45,497 nt of DNA from an uncultured Clostridia bacterium (GTDB lineage Bacteria > Bacillota > Clostridia > Christensenellales > UBA1242). Below, piece by piece: positions 7,526 through 17,038 of the stretch. The notes under the pieces are model-generated. The model saw only the letters and a list, made by a program, of their open reading frames with translations, searched no databases and had not been told where the DNA came from. Position 1 is the first letter of the stretch, and the number at the start of each line of letters is the position of its first letter. The stretch spans positions 1-45,497 of the forward strand of contig CALKLQ010000038.1 of assembly GCA_937992055.1 (NCBI GenBank), read 5' to 3'. Position numbers and translations under genes: made by a program.

Positions 7526-9294
7526 AAGAAAGAAGGGAAATAGAGGAAAAGTACAAATGGGACTTAAGCTCATACTTTGTCAACCAAGAGGCTTGGGAGG
7601 TTTTATTTGATGAAATGTCAAATAAGATGAAAGCCATTTCAAACTTTGAGGGAAGGCTAAACAAAAAAGAGGATATTTTTGATTGTCTGAACTTTGAAAG
7701 TGAAATATCAAAAAGTCTTGAGCTTTTATATGTTTATGCCTCTTTGGTTGTAAAACAGGAACAGTCTAATCCAAAAAGTCATGAAAGGCTAAACAAAATT
7801 AGTTCACTTTTGACCGAGTTTTCCTCTCTTTCCTCTTTTGTCGATGTTGAAATCAGCGAGCTTGATACCGCGGTTTTAATTGAACTTCAAAACGACAAAG
7901 ACAATTCTAACTTTAAAAACTATTTTTACGATATAATTCGTTTTAAACCACACACTCTTTCAAAACCAGAAGAAAAGCTTTTGTCTATGATGGATTTTGG
8001 TGGTGGCTTTTCAGACAATTTTGATATGTTTGATGATGCTGACCTTACTTTTGAAAGCGCGGAAGACCAAAACGGACAGTTTCATGAGGTCAACCATTCA
8101 AACTATTCCCTTTTAATGGAAAATCCAGATAGAGTCTTAAGAAAAAATGTAATGAAAAACCTCAATGGGGCTTATGGAAAATTTAATAACTTTTTAAGCT
8201 CAAATTATATCTCTAACATAAAAAAGAACAACTTTTCATGTAAGGCTAGACATTTTGAATCTTGCTTAAAAGCCTCTATTTTTGGTGAAGATGCAAGCGA
8301 AAAGGTTTATAACACTTTAATAGAACAGGTCAATAAAAACTTGTATCTTTTACACGACTATTTAAATTTGAAAAAAAATTATCTAGGCTATGACAAGTTA
8401 GCTTTGTATGATTTATATATGCCAGTTGAATCTCCTAAAACTGAAATCGAATATGAGGAGGCTATTGATCTTATTAAGAATGCAACCTGCGTTTTGGGAG
8501 AAGATTACACTAAGCTTATTGAAAGGGCAAAAGAGGAACGATGGATAGATGTTTTGCCAAATAAGGATAAAGATAGTGGCGCATTTTCTTGGGGTGCATA
8601 TTTGGCGAATCCGGTTGTTCTATTAAATTATGTGAAAAACACTAATAGCGTTTTTACCTTGGCACATGAATTAGGTCATTGCATGCACACCTATTATTCC
8701 AATCACAACCAAAGTTATCAAGATGCGGGATATACAATTTTTGTGGCTGAGGTTGCTAGCACGGTGAATGAATCCTTGCTCTTGCAATTTTTGCTTAGAA
8801 AAGCAAAAACGAAAGAGGAAAAGATTTATTATTTAGATTACTTTTTAAGTAATGTAAGAGCCACAATATTTCGTCAAACCATGTTCAGTGAATTTGAACA
8901 ATTTGCTCATGCTCAATATGAAAAAAACTTGCCACTTTCTAAAGAGGTTTTGAATAAATTTTATTATTCTTTAAATCAAAAGTATTTTTCAGAAGATGTT
9001 GAGCTTATTGATGAAATAGCCTATGAATGGAGCAGAATTCCTCATTTCTATTCAAGTTTTTATGTCTATAAATATGCTACTGGGCTCATTAGTGCTCTTG
9101 CAATTGCAAACAATCTTTTATCAAGAGGGGAGGAATACGCAAAAAAATATTTGAAATTTCTTTCTTCCGGGTCGACCCTTCCTCCAATTGAATTGTTAAA
9201 AATTGCAGAAGTTGACCTTGAAGACGAAAAAACTTTTGACAATGCTTTTGCTTTTGTTAAAGAAATGATTGAACTTTGGAAAAATAGTATTTGA
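7522..9294 (+). CDS. pepF: Oligoendopeptidase F (M3 metallopeptidase)
   Basis: 590 residues, the normal size for PepF (about 600). Cytoplasmic zinc peptidase that cleaves oligopeptides. The zinc motif is HELGH (H382, E383, H386), followed by CMHTYYS. The third ligand region is the conserved VAEVASTVNES segment about 25 residues later. The N-terminal half is the helical lid typical of M3B enzymes, and the C-terminal SRIPHFYSSFYVYKYATG block is a strong family marker for substrate-binding tyrosines. The start overlaps the rluA stop by 4 bases. There is no signal peptide. Confidence 0.93.
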   Translation: MKERREIEEKYKWDLSSYFVNQEAWEVLFDEMSNKMKAISNFEGRLNKKEDIFDCLNFESEISKSLELLYVYASLVVKQEQSNPKSHERLNKISSLLTEFSSLSSFVDVEISELDTAVLIELQNDKDNSNFKNYFYDIIRFKPHTLSKPEEKLLSMMDFGGGFSDNFDMFDDADLTFESAEDQNGQFHEVNHSNYSLLMENPDRVLRKNVMKNLNGAYGKFNNFLSSNYISNIKKNNFSCKARHFESCLKASIFGEDASEKVYNTLIEQVNKNLYLLHDYLNLKKNYLGYDKLALYDLYMPVESPKTEIEYEEAIDLIKNATCVLGEDYTKLIERAKEERWIDVLPNKDKDSGAFSWGAYLANPVVLLNYVKNTNSVFTLAHELGHCMHTYYSNHNQSYQDAGYTIFVAEVASTVNESLLLQFLLRKAKTKEEKIYYLDYFLSNVRATIFRQTMFSEFEQFAHAQYEKNLPLSKEVLNKFYYSLNQKYFSEDVELIDEIAYEWSRIPHFYSSFYVYKYATGLISALAIANNLLSRGEEYAKKYLKFLSSGSTLPPIELLKIAEVDLEDEKTFDNAFAFVKEMIELWKNSI

Positions 9295-9310
9295 TTTTTA
9301 ATTCTTTTAT

Positions 9311-9351
9311 AACACATAGTTTTGTCACATCCAATTCTATGTGTTTTTTTT
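9311..9351 (+). terminator. Rho-independent terminator after pepF
   Basis: 9-bp perfect stem (AACACATAG with CTATGTGTT), 17-base loop, then a run of T. It ends the ileS to pepF group, 17 bases after the pepF stop. Confidence 0.8.
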
Positions 9352-9458
9352 AAATTTATAGAATAATTATTATTAATATATATTAATCAATTTTTTTATA
9401 GCAGTATGTGATTTTGAAATTTAAAAGTTTGAAAATTTATGCTTAATAAAAATTATAT

Positions 9459-9487
9459 GCATATTTTGCTACCTCTCACAATACACA
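9459..9487 (+). promoter_or_regulatory. Sigma-E-like (mother-cell) promoter of the SipL-like gene
   Basis: GCATATT (9459-9465) matches the Bacillus subtilis sigma-E -35 consensus KMATATT at all positions. After a 14-base spacer, AATACACA (9480-9487) matches the -10 CATACAnT in its ATACA core. Start of transcription would fall near 9494, 17 bases upstream of the ATG, with GGAGG at 9501-9505. The gene behind it encodes a spore coat morphogenetic protein, which is expressed under sigma-E in known spore formers. Confidence 0.55.
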
Positions 9488-9510
9488 TATAGGGAATAAG
9501 GGAGGAATAG

Positions 9511-11031
9511 ATGGAAAAATTTGAAGAAAAGTTTTTAGTTGCAAGAAGAAGGGATTTAGGTGAAAAACAACTTCAGGTTGAGTGCGTAATCAATTTAAAC
9601 GGCGAATCATTAGAAAAAGTTCTTTCACTTAATGCAGAAGCCTATCTTGCTAATGTTGATGTTGTTGATGGAGAAATTAGATATTCGGGTGAAATTTGCA
9701 CCAACCTTTTATATTTGGGAGATGAGGCAAAATTAAACAATTTAACATCTTCTTGCCCATTTAACGATGTTTATAGGGTGGATAATGTTACAAGTGTTGA
9801 TGTTTGTAATAATATAAAGGTAATTTCTGTTGTGCCTACAAAGGTTCAAGAGAATCAGGTTGTGGTTCTTGTCACATTAGAAACTCACTTTTTTGAACTT
9901 TCTAATCAAGAAGTTTCCTCTTTTAATCCTACTGCTCCAGAATTTTGCGTGGAGTCTGAACTATTAGATGTTATGGTTTTAAAAGACAAGAGTTGTCAAA
10001 ACTTTGAGGTTGAAACAAGGTTCAACATGAAAGAAGGTGTTGGCAAGGTTTTAGTTTCACACAGCAAGGCTTTTGTTCGAGAAGTTAAAACTGGTGAAGG
10101 CTTTGTTTCAGTTATGGGTGATGTTTGCACCTTTATTGTATACACAACCGAGGAAGGAACGCTTTGCAAGGGTCAGGTTAGCGAAAGTTTTAAAGAGGAA
10201 ATTCAGGTGGCGGATAGCAAGTCTGAGATGCTTGCTCAGGCATGTCTTCAGGTTAAAAATTGTGATAACAAGATTGTTGTAGAGAATGAAAATGGAAACA
10301 ATTATATTTTAATTACAACTCCTATTCAAGTTTGTGTTAAAGTTTTTGACATGGAACAAGTGGTTGTTTCTAAAGATATCTATAGCTTAAAAAATGAGTT
10401 AGAACTAATTAGAGGCGGATTTACTAATTGTTTTGTTGACCCATCAAAATGTTTTGAGGGAAAAATAGAGGGCAATCTTAGTTTGGAGGAAACCCAACCA
10501 AGGATAGACAAGGTTCTTTGTGTTACCCCACCAACGCTCAATGTTAGCAACAGTTACTTCAATGAGGGGGAGGTTTTTGTCGAAGGTATTGTTACTAGCA
10601 CAGTAATTTATCTCAATGATGATGAAAATCAAATTACCTCTGTAGACCTTGAAGTTCCATTTGTTGTGAGCGAAAAACTCAATATGGAAGAGCAAAACGT
10701 TTTTGTCAATGTAAATTGTATGCTTTACGATTGTGATGTTATGGCAAAAAGAGGAAGAGAAATTTACTTTGATTGTAAGATAAAGGTATGCGTAAATGTT
10801 TGTTACAATAAAAATTTTGAAATAATAACAGGAGCTACAGAGGGTAGAGCACTTGCCCAAAAAGATTCTGCAATTGAAATTTATTTTGCTCATGCCTCAA
10901 GTAGTCATTGGGATATAGCCAAAGAACTTAAAATTTCTCAAGAGATGCTTTTGTCACAAAATCCTAATTTGCCTAATCCTTTGGAAAAGGATGAAAGGGT
11001 GGTTGTTTATTACGGAATAGAATCAATTTAA
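9511..11031 (+). CDS. SipL-like spore coat morphogenetic protein (SPOCS plus LysM)
   Basis: 506 residues. The body consists of repeated DUF3794/SPOCS-type beta units (for example the block starting at residue 23 with VECVINL and the late block VFVEGIVTSTVIYLNDD). The C-terminus is a single LysM domain (about 457-506: WDIAKELKISQEMLLSQNPN). This layout and length match Clostridioides difficile SipL, which binds the coat ATPase SpoIVA through its LysM domain and is needed to place the coat on the forespore. There is no signal peptide, fitting a mother-cell cytoplasmic protein. AAGGGAGG lies 5 bases before the ATG. It stands alone between a sigma-E-like promoter and two terminator-like hairpins. 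The role in coat assembly is inferred from the family. Confidence 0.82.
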   Translation: MEKFEEKFLVARRRDLGEKQLQVECVINLNGESLEKVLSLNAEAYLANVDVVDGEIRYSGEICTNLLYLGDEAKLNNLTSSCPFNDVYRVDNVTSVDVCNNIKVISVVPTKVQENQVVVLVTLETHFFELSNQEVSSFNPTAPEFCVESELLDVMVLKDKSCQNFEVETRFNMKEGVGKVLVSHSKAFVREVKTGEGFVSVMGDVCTFIVYTTEEGTLCKGQVSESFKEEIQVADSKSEMLAQACLQVKNCDNKIVVENENGNNYILITTPIQVCVKVFDMEQVVVSKDIYSLKNELELIRGGFTNCFVDPSKCFEGKIEGNLSLEETQPRIDKVLCVTPPTLNVSNSYFNEGEVFVEGIVTSTVIYLNDDENQITSVDLEVPFVVSEKLNMEEQNVFVNVNCMLYDCDVMAKRGREIYFDCKIKVCVNVCYNKNFEIITGATEGRALAQKDSAIEIYFAHASSSHWDIAKELKISQEMLLSQNPNLPNPLEKDERVVVYYGIESI

Positions 11032-11057
11032 CACAGTAAAAGTTGAGTAATAAAGTA

Positions 11058-11099
11058 TCCTCAAACAGTCAAATTGTTTAATTAATTTCTGTTTGAGGA
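11058..11099 (+). terminator. Strong hairpin after the SipL-like gene
   Basis: 11-bp perfect stem (TCCTCAAACAG with CTGTTTGAGGA), 20-base loop. Only four T follow after CAC, so it may work together with the second hairpin at 11165. Confidence 0.6.
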
Positions 11100-11164
11100 C
11101 ACTTTTAAAAATTTTTCGCCTTAAACTTAATTAAATTTACAAAAAATTTTATTTACCTCAATAT

Positions 11165-11207
11165 GTCCAAAAAAGCTTTTTTGATAATCTTCTTTGGACT
11201 TTTTTTA
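11165..11207 (+). terminator. Second terminator upstream of the M6 protease gene
   Basis: GTCCAAA pairs with TTTGGAC, directly followed by eight T. An inner palindrome AAAAAAGCTTTTTT could form a competing stem. It would shield the protease gene from upstream reading. Confidence 0.65.
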
Positions 11208-11308
11208 TTTAAATATAAATCTTATTATTTTTTATTTAATTTGAAATTAAATTTTAATATTAACTTTAATTCTTATATAATTTGTTAAAGAGATTAAATT
11301 AAATAAAC

Positions 11309-11338
11309 TTGACATATTTGGAAACAATAATTTAAGAT
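11309..11338 (+). promoter_or_regulatory. Promoter of the M6 protease gene, possibly leaderless
   Basis: -35 TTGACA (11309-11314, perfect), 18-base spacer, -10 TAAGAT (11333-11338, 4 of 6). Seven bases after the -10 is the ATG at 11345. No ribosome binding site lies between, so transcription may begin at the start codon. Confidence 0.5.
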
Positions 11339-11344
11339 ATAAAT

Positions 11345-14300
11345 ATGAAAAAATTTAAGAAAAATTGTTTTATTTTTAGTTTAATTGTTGCCCTGTTTTT
11401 TCCGCTTTGCTTGGGGTTTTCTTTTTTTAATGAAAAAAATGAAAATCTTTTAAATGAGCAAAACTATAATTCTAGCGTAGAAAAATTGGCAAAAAATGTA
11501 AGCTTTTCCACCGATTTAACTAATTTTTATCAGTCTTCAACGCTTCCTAGCCAAAAAACTCTTTACAATTTTTTGGTTGTTGCTCGCTTTAAAAATGAAG
11601 TAGAAACCATGAAGGCAAATTTCCCTGGGACTGATTTGACCTATTATGAAATGCTTCAAAAAATGTATAATGATGAAAATTCTTATTCAGTAAAAAACTA
11701 TTATAAAGAGGTATCTAATAACAAAATAAATTTAGAAACCGTCTTTGTATTTGAAGACAGCTCAATACAGTTATCTAAAACTAGGAATACATATGGAAAC
11801 AAATTAAGGAATAATAATGTTGGATACGACCCTGAGGCCATTTTTTTAGGAAATGTTTCTGAAAGAATGTACTTAGAATATAGTTTATATAATGAAATTT
11901 GTGGACAGGCAATTGGTATAATATCTTCCAGTCAATATCAGGCAATTGCAGATGGTGATAATAATAATGTTGTGGATTGCTTATCAGTTATTTTATTGCC
12001 AGACCAATCCTCTGTAAATGTATCTTGGGGCGACTTGTTATGGGCTCATAGCCTTTCGCTTTATTATTGGGAAATTGAAAATACTGCTGGAATTTTGGGA
12101 ATTGATATATCCAACTTTAAATATAGCTATATGGATGGCACAGAAAAAAAGACAGTGTATATTGCGGACTTTATACTGACTACCATGGAAAATTCTATAG
12201 GTGAAAGAGGGGTTCCAGACAACAACACTGATATACATGAACTTGGGCATGTCTTAGGATTCCCAGATTATTATATTTATGATAAGCAATTTACAGGAAC
12301 CGATTTAGAAGATGAAACCTGGTCGGTTGGTGTTTGGGATATTATGGGCTATAACCATTTGACTTATGCTCAATACCCACTCACATATAACAGATGGTTG
12401 CAAGGTTGGTTAAAAAATGAAAGTGTGACAGAAATCAAAAAGAACGGAACTTACACCTTAAAGCCGGTTTCATATGAAAAACTTGCCAATCAGCCTCTTT
12501 CATCAAGAACCATAGCTTATAAAATTGTCAATCCAAATAGAGAATCTGAATCAATCTGGTTTGAATTTAGATTGCAAAAAGATGGTTCTTTTGAAAATAA
12601 TAAAAATTGGATGAATGATGGCTTGATTGTTTATAGGGTGGATACAGGATTCGACTATGCCATAGGCTATACTAATTCAATCTCTCCAGGAAATATAGCC
12701 GCTGCGCCTTATAATGTTTATGTTTTTAGAAATCAGTTGAATTATGGCGAAGCTAGTGATGAATGCCGATTTGCTGCGCTTAATATGGATAATCGTTCCA
12801 TGGGCGACGGAAAAAGTTATGATTTAGGTTATTATAATATTGATGGCAGCACTAAAAAACTTGTTTCAACAGCACAAAATATAACTTGGCAATTTTTCGA
12901 TGAAAATTTTGCATGTCAATCATTGTTGTTGTCAACTGATGTCACATACGAAAATACAGGAATAAAAGTTGAAGTTGTTTCAATGGACCCGGACACAATG
13001 GAACTTAGCTTTAAAGTTGAATGGGACGGATTTAATGATGCAGTTACTAGAAATGATTTGACTGATTCAAATCTCTACAATGGACTTTTAAACCTTGCAG
13101 GCAAAAGCCAAGACTCTTTACTTTCTGTAGGTGATTTTGATAACTTTGCAGTGTTAGATTTATCAAATCTTAAAATTTCGTCTGTTAAGGGCTTGGAGCT
13201 TTTCACCTTTAAAAACTTGAATTATATTGACCTGGGTGGAAATAACATAAGTGATATTTCAAGCTTAAAAAATATAACTAAATATCATTCAGGAATAGTT
13301 ATTAACCTTAATAATAATCAAATTGACCTTGGAGGGCTGAGTGTTGACGAATTAAATAGCAAAAACTTTATCTTTTTAATACAACAATACAATTTTGCAA
13401 ATGACGCCATTTTATTTGATGAAACAATTTCCTTACTTTGCTATATAAAGTCAAGTTACTTAAACTTTTTCAAAATAACCTTTAATGGTCAAGATATGGA
13501 GTCCGGAGCTAATATTGTTCATAGTTATAGTGATGCTCAAACCTATACCTTTGAAATTACTCCTACTTCTAATCTATTTTCCAAGTTCAGTAAGAAATTA
13601 TCTATAGTAAAAATGAAACCTGACAGCACTAACATGGAAATTGAAAGAAACAGTGGAGTGCCTAACCTTATAATAGAGGGTATGAGCCAAAGTGATTTCG
13701 AAATTGTTACAAGCAATATAGATACTTCAAATATAACATCTACCCCTATTACAATAGATTATACTGTGACCTACAAAAACAACAAAGCTTACTCTAAGAC
13801 TGTTTCTTATAGCTTTATGATAGTGGACAACACTCCACCAATCATTAAAATTCTTGGTGATGAAAAAATTGAAATACTATATAATGAATCACTTTCCTTG
13901 CCAGCAAAAGAGATAGAAATAGAAGATAATGGCGATTTGGATCTAAATTATAGCTTTGTATCTGAGCCACAATCATCAGACGTTTGTATATGGACAAAAA
14001 ATTATTACAAGGCTACATACGACAAGCTTTTGGGTTATACCAAAGGGGAACAAATAAACTCAATAAACACCTCAAATTGTGGAAATTATATAATTGAATA
14101 TTTGGCAATAGACGGGGAGGGAAATGTTGGTTATGCACAAAGAGTGATAGTGATAAATTCTAGGCTTATTGAAAAAGCTTTATTTGAAGATGAAAACCTT
14201 TATGGTAGAATTTGCACTCTTGCTGGAACCGAAAGTGTTTATGAAACCTCACTGATTGATTTTGATTTTATTGATTTGGCTTCATGCAATATTCAATCTC

Positions 14301-16003
14301 TAGTTGGCATTGAACATTTGATTTTTAAAGATGGAAGTTTAATTGATTTATCCAATAATTTCATTAATGATGTTTCAGTTTTAAATGATGTTTTAGAAGT
14401 TTCAAATATTGAAAAGATTAATCTTATTTTTAACGATGTTGATTCTCCTGTTTTAAATTCCAAGTTTATCTTTGGCTTCCAAGGCTTAAAAGATGAGATT
14501 TTCTCTAAAAAACAATATCAAAATTTAAGCTATCATTTGATGAATGACTTTGATGAATATTTTACTCTTGAGTCAGACTTAGATGACGAAATTATAACTG
14601 AGTTGGGTGAATATAAAGTTAAATTTAATTCAACCAATGCATTCCCTTCACGACAATATTCGTTTTACTATTTTGACTATGAAATAAGCGATATGATTGA
14701 GGTTGAGGTTAAAACTCAGTTTGACATTGAAGATTATTTTGAAATTCTGGGTGTAAATTACACAAGATATACCACCCAAGTGAATAGTACTTTGGTGGCG
14801 CCTAATAAACTAGTTGAAAGCTTGTTTAATGGACAGGTAAAATTAAATATTTATGTTCAAAACCTTCTTTTGTGTTCCCTTGATTTTGAGCTAAGAGTAG
14901 TTGACACTACTAGTCCAAACATTTCGTTAATTGGTAGTTCTATTATATATCTTAAAAAGAATTCTAACTATATAGAATACGGTTGTAACGTTTTTGACAA
15001 TCTTGATACTCTAGACTATAACGTAAAAGGCGATGTTGATACCTCAACTTGTGGCAGATATGTTTTAACCTATTATGCGGTTGACAACAGTGGGAACAGT
15101 TCAAACTCTTTGGAAAGAGTGGTTTATGTTGGAGATGTCGCATTTTTGAAAGATATTGAAATAGAATATAATTCAACCGCAGATGTGTTTGACTATCTGG
15201 TTTTTGAACAATACCGTTTAGAAGATTTTGAAATCATAGAAAATTCTGATATTGATACAAGTATTTTGGGTAATGCATTGCTCAACATCAAACTGGAACA
15301 TAAGCAAGAAACTAATTTAATATTTGACCTTTCAACCAGTGTTAAAATAGTAGATAAAGTTAAACCTGTAATTACCTTACTTGGTGGAGATGTTAAACTT
15401 TTTATAAAATCTAATTACATAGAACCGGGCTTTTCTGCCACCGATAATCATGACCAGAATTTGAATAGTAGAGTTGTGGTTACAACAAACCTCGATACAA
15501 GCCAAGTAGGTGAGTATAGTATATTTTATAATGTTAGTGACTCCAGTGGTAACCAGGCGATTCAGGCAGTAAGAAGGGTGATGGTAATTTATAGACCTAT
15601 TAATTCATTAAAAGTTAAAAATGCTGGCATTAAAATGGGCTATAAAGTTGGTGAAAAGGTAAGTTTCATTGCTGAATTGGATCAATTTGATGAAGAATTA
15701 AATAATATGAACCCAATTCTTGTTTGGAGCGTGGATGGAGTTGAAGTTGCACGTGGAGTACAAAAGGAATTTAACTTCACTTTTGAAGATAAGGGTAAAC
15801 ATGAGATAGTTGTTGCCGTTTTAAATGAACAATTAGATGGCGAAATTGTTTCCTATTCAAGTGAGGTATTTAACATTCATATTGAAGATTTTGGATTTTT
15901 AGATAAATATGGCACAACAATTATTGTTTCTGGTTCAATATTAGTGCTTGCTGTCATTATATTAGCATTTTATTTTAGAAGGAGAAACAGATTTTTCCAA
16001 TAA
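11345..16003 (+). CDS. Large membrane-anchored M6-family metalloprotease with LRR and Ig-like modules
   Basis: 1552 residues. An N-terminal signal peptide (FIFSLIVALFFPLCLGFSFF) is followed by an M6 (immune inhibitor A-like) peptidase domain. Its zinc motif is HELGHVLGFPD (H298, E299, H302, with D308 as in M6 enzymes), and a met-turn-like WDIMGYN comes about 30 residues later. After the peptidase come leucine-rich repeats (about 599-660 and 972-1030), three DUF5011-like Ig-fold modules opening with IIKILGDEKIEI (about 830), NISLIGSSIIYL (about 1189) and VITLLGGDVKLF (about 1339), and a last Ig-like unit. It ends in a membrane segment (about 1522-1545) with an FRRRNRFFQ tail. This is a secreted protease tethered outside the cell, with modules that probably bind wall or host ligands. 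It has its own promoter and no ribosome binding site. Substrate unknown. Confidence 0.88.
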   Translation: MKKFKKNCFIFSLIVALFFPLCLGFSFFNEKNENLLNEQNYNSSVEKLAKNVSFSTDLTNFYQSSTLPSQKTLYNFLVVARFKNEVETMKANFPGTDLTYYEMLQKMYNDENSYSVKNYYKEVSNNKINLETVFVFEDSSIQLSKTRNTYGNKLRNNNVGYDPEAIFLGNVSERMYLEYSLYNEICGQAIGIISSSQYQAIADGDNNNVVDCLSVILLPDQSSVNVSWGDLLWAHSLSLYYWEIENTAGILGIDISNFKYSYMDGTEKKTVYIADFILTTMENSIGERGVPDNNTDIHELGHVLGFPDYYIYDKQFTGTDLEDETWSVGVWDIMGYNHLTYAQYPLTYNRWLQGWLKNESVTEIKKNGTYTLKPVSYEKLANQPLSSRTIAYKIVNPNRESESIWFEFRLQKDGSFENNKNWMNDGLIVYRVDTGFDYAIGYTNSISPGNIAAAPYNVYVFRNQLNYGEASDECRFAALNMDNRSMGDGKSYDLGYYNIDGSTKKLVSTAQNITWQFFDENFACQSLLLSTDVTYENTGIKVEVVSMDPDTMELSFKVEWDGFNDAVTRNDLTDSNLYNGLLNLAGKSQDSLLSVGDFDNFAVLDLSNLKISSVKGLELFTFKNLNYIDLGGNNISDISSLKNITKYHSGIVINLNNNQIDLGGLSVDELNSKNFIFLIQQYNFANDAILFDETISLLCYIKSSYLNFFKITFNGQDMESGANIVHSYSDAQTYTFEITPTSNLFSKFSKKLSIVKMKPDSTNMEIERNSGVPNLIIEGMSQSDFEIVTSNIDTSNITSTPITIDYTVTYKNNKAYSKTVSYSFMIVDNTPPIIKILGDEKIEILYNESLSLPAKEIEIEDNGDLDLNYSFVSEPQSSDVCIWTKNYYKATYDKLLGYTKGEQINSINTSNCGNYIIEYLAIDGEGNVGYAQRVIVINSRLIEKALFEDENLYGRICTLAGTESVYETSLIDFDFIDLASCNIQSLVGIEHLIFKDGSLIDLSNNFINDVSVLNDVLEVSNIEKINLIFNDVDSPVLNSKFIFGFQGLKDEIFSKKQYQNLSYHLMNDFDEYFTLESDLDDEIITELGEYKVKFNSTNAFPSRQYSFYYFDYEISDMIEVEVKTQFDIEDYFEILGVNYTRYTTQVNSTLVAPNKLVESLFNGQVKLNIYVQNLLLCSLDFELRVVDTTSPNISLIGSSIIYLKKNSNYIEYGCNVFDNLDTLDYNVKGDVDTSTCGRYVLTYYAVDNSGNSSNSLERVVYVGDVAFLKDIEIEYNSTADVFDYLVFEQYRLEDFEIIENSDIDTSILGNALLNIKLEHKQETNLIFDLSTSVKIVDKVKPVITLLGGDVKLFIKSNYIEPGFSATDNHDQNLNSRVVVTTNLDTSQVGEYSIFYNVSDSSGNQAIQAVRRVMVIYRPINSLKVKNAGIKMGYKVGEKVSFIAELDQFDEELNNMNPILVWSVDGVEVARGVQKEFNFTFEDKGKHEIVVAVLNEQLDGEIVSYSSEVFNIHIEDFGFLDKYGTTIIVSGSILVLAVIILAFYFRRRNRFFQ

Positions 16004-16019
16004 AATTGACATTTTTCTT

Positions 16020-16048
16020 TTGATATTTAATTTTTTGGATAATATATT
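16020..16048 (+). promoter_or_regulatory. Promoter of the antiporter gene, possibly leaderless
   Basis: -35 TTGATA (16020-16025), 17-base spacer, -10 TATATT (16043-16048), each 5 of 6. The ATG at 16055 lies 7 bases after the -10, and no ribosome binding site precedes it. Confidence 0.45.
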
Positions 16049-16054
16049 AGTATT

Positions 16055-17035
16055 ATGAGTTTGGCCCTTAACATTGTATTTTTTATAGTAGGCTTAGTTT
16101 TAATCGTAAAAGGTGGCGATTATTTTGTTACGGCTTCTGTTAACATCGCAAAAAAATCTAAAATTCCATCTGTGGTGGTTGGAGCGACAATTGTTGCTCT
16201 AGCAACTTCATTACCAGAATTTATTGTGTCCACAGTGGCATCTTTACAAGGCGTTTTTGACCTGGCAATAGGGAATGCTGTTGGCTCAATGATTGCAAAC
16301 ACGGCATTGATTTGTGGTCTTTCTATTGCCTTTATGCCTATAGCGGTCAAACGTGGTTCAAGTTATAAATATCTAATTTTGATTGTTGGGGTTTTCTTTC
16401 TTGCGGTGAGCGGAATTAATAAACGTCTTGATTTATTTGAAACAATAATTCTACTTGTTGCTTTTGTTGCCTTCTTTGCTTTGAGTATAATAGATGCTTT
16501 TAAACAAATTAAAAAAAATAGGCAAAGATTAAATGATGATGAAAATACTTGTCAAATTTCAATTTTGTTAACTATAATATATTTTGTTGTTGGGGCTTTG
16601 GCAATAGCTTTTGGTGCAATGACCTTAGTAAACACTGCGACAAACATTTCTAAAACAATTGGAATCTCTGATGAATTTATTGGTCTTACTATTGTTGCTT
16701 TAGGCACAAGCTTGCCTGAACTTACAACAACGATAATTGCAATCAGAAAAAAAGAATGTGCCTTAGGCTATGGCAATATCATTGGAGCTAATGTTTTAAA
16801 CCTTACCTTAATTTTAGGAGTATCAGGTTTATTAGCAAAGGGCGGGGTCCCATTTTCAAACGAATCCTTGTTCTTTACCATTCCTATGCTTATTGTTTGT
16901 ACCTTGCTCTTTCTTCTTCCCCTTCTTTTTAAGTCCAAAACCTACAGGTGGCAAGGCATTTCTTTGTTAGTTTTGTACATTGTTTATATATCTGTATTAA
17001 TAACTTCAGCTATTTTAGGTGGCATATTTGGCTAA
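16055..17035 (+). CDS. Calcium/sodium antiporter, CaCA family (YrbG-like)
   Basis: 326 residues, about ten membrane helices. The two inverted alpha repeats that form the ion pathway are clear: GATIVALATSLPEFIVS (about 43-59) and GLTIVALGTSLPELTTT (about 210-226). Each is followed by a second conserved segment with GNAVGSMIANTALICG and GNIIGANVLNLTLILG. The soluble loop between the halves is short (KQIKKNRQRLNDDEN), as in bacterial exchangers. It exchanges Ca2+ (possibly K+-dependent) for Na+ across the cell membrane. It begins 51 bases after the M6 protease with its own promoter-like sequence. No terminator follows; a DnaA-box cluster begins at once. Confidence 0.9.
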   Translation: MSLALNIVFFIVGLVLIVKGGDYFVTASVNIAKKSKIPSVVVGATIVALATSLPEFIVSTVASLQGVFDLAIGNAVGSMIANTALICGLSIAFMPIAVKRGSSYKYLILIVGVFFLAVSGINKRLDLFETIILLVAFVAFFALSIIDAFKQIKKNRQRLNDDENTCQISILLTIIYFVVGALAIAFGAMTLVNTATNISKTIGISDEFIGLTIVALGTSLPELTTTIIAIRKKECALGYGNIIGANVLNLTLILGVSGLLAKGGVPFSNESLFFTIPMLIVCTLLFLLPLLFKSKTYRWQGISLLVLYIVYISVLITSAILGGIFG

Positions 17036-17038
17036 AAT

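Larger units (their letters stand above)
11032..11344. other. Intergenic region between the SipL-like gene and the M6 protease
   Basis: 313 bases, very AT-rich. It holds two hairpins (11058-11099 and 11165-11207) and the promoter of the protease at 11309-11338. I see no gene in it. Confidence 0.6.
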
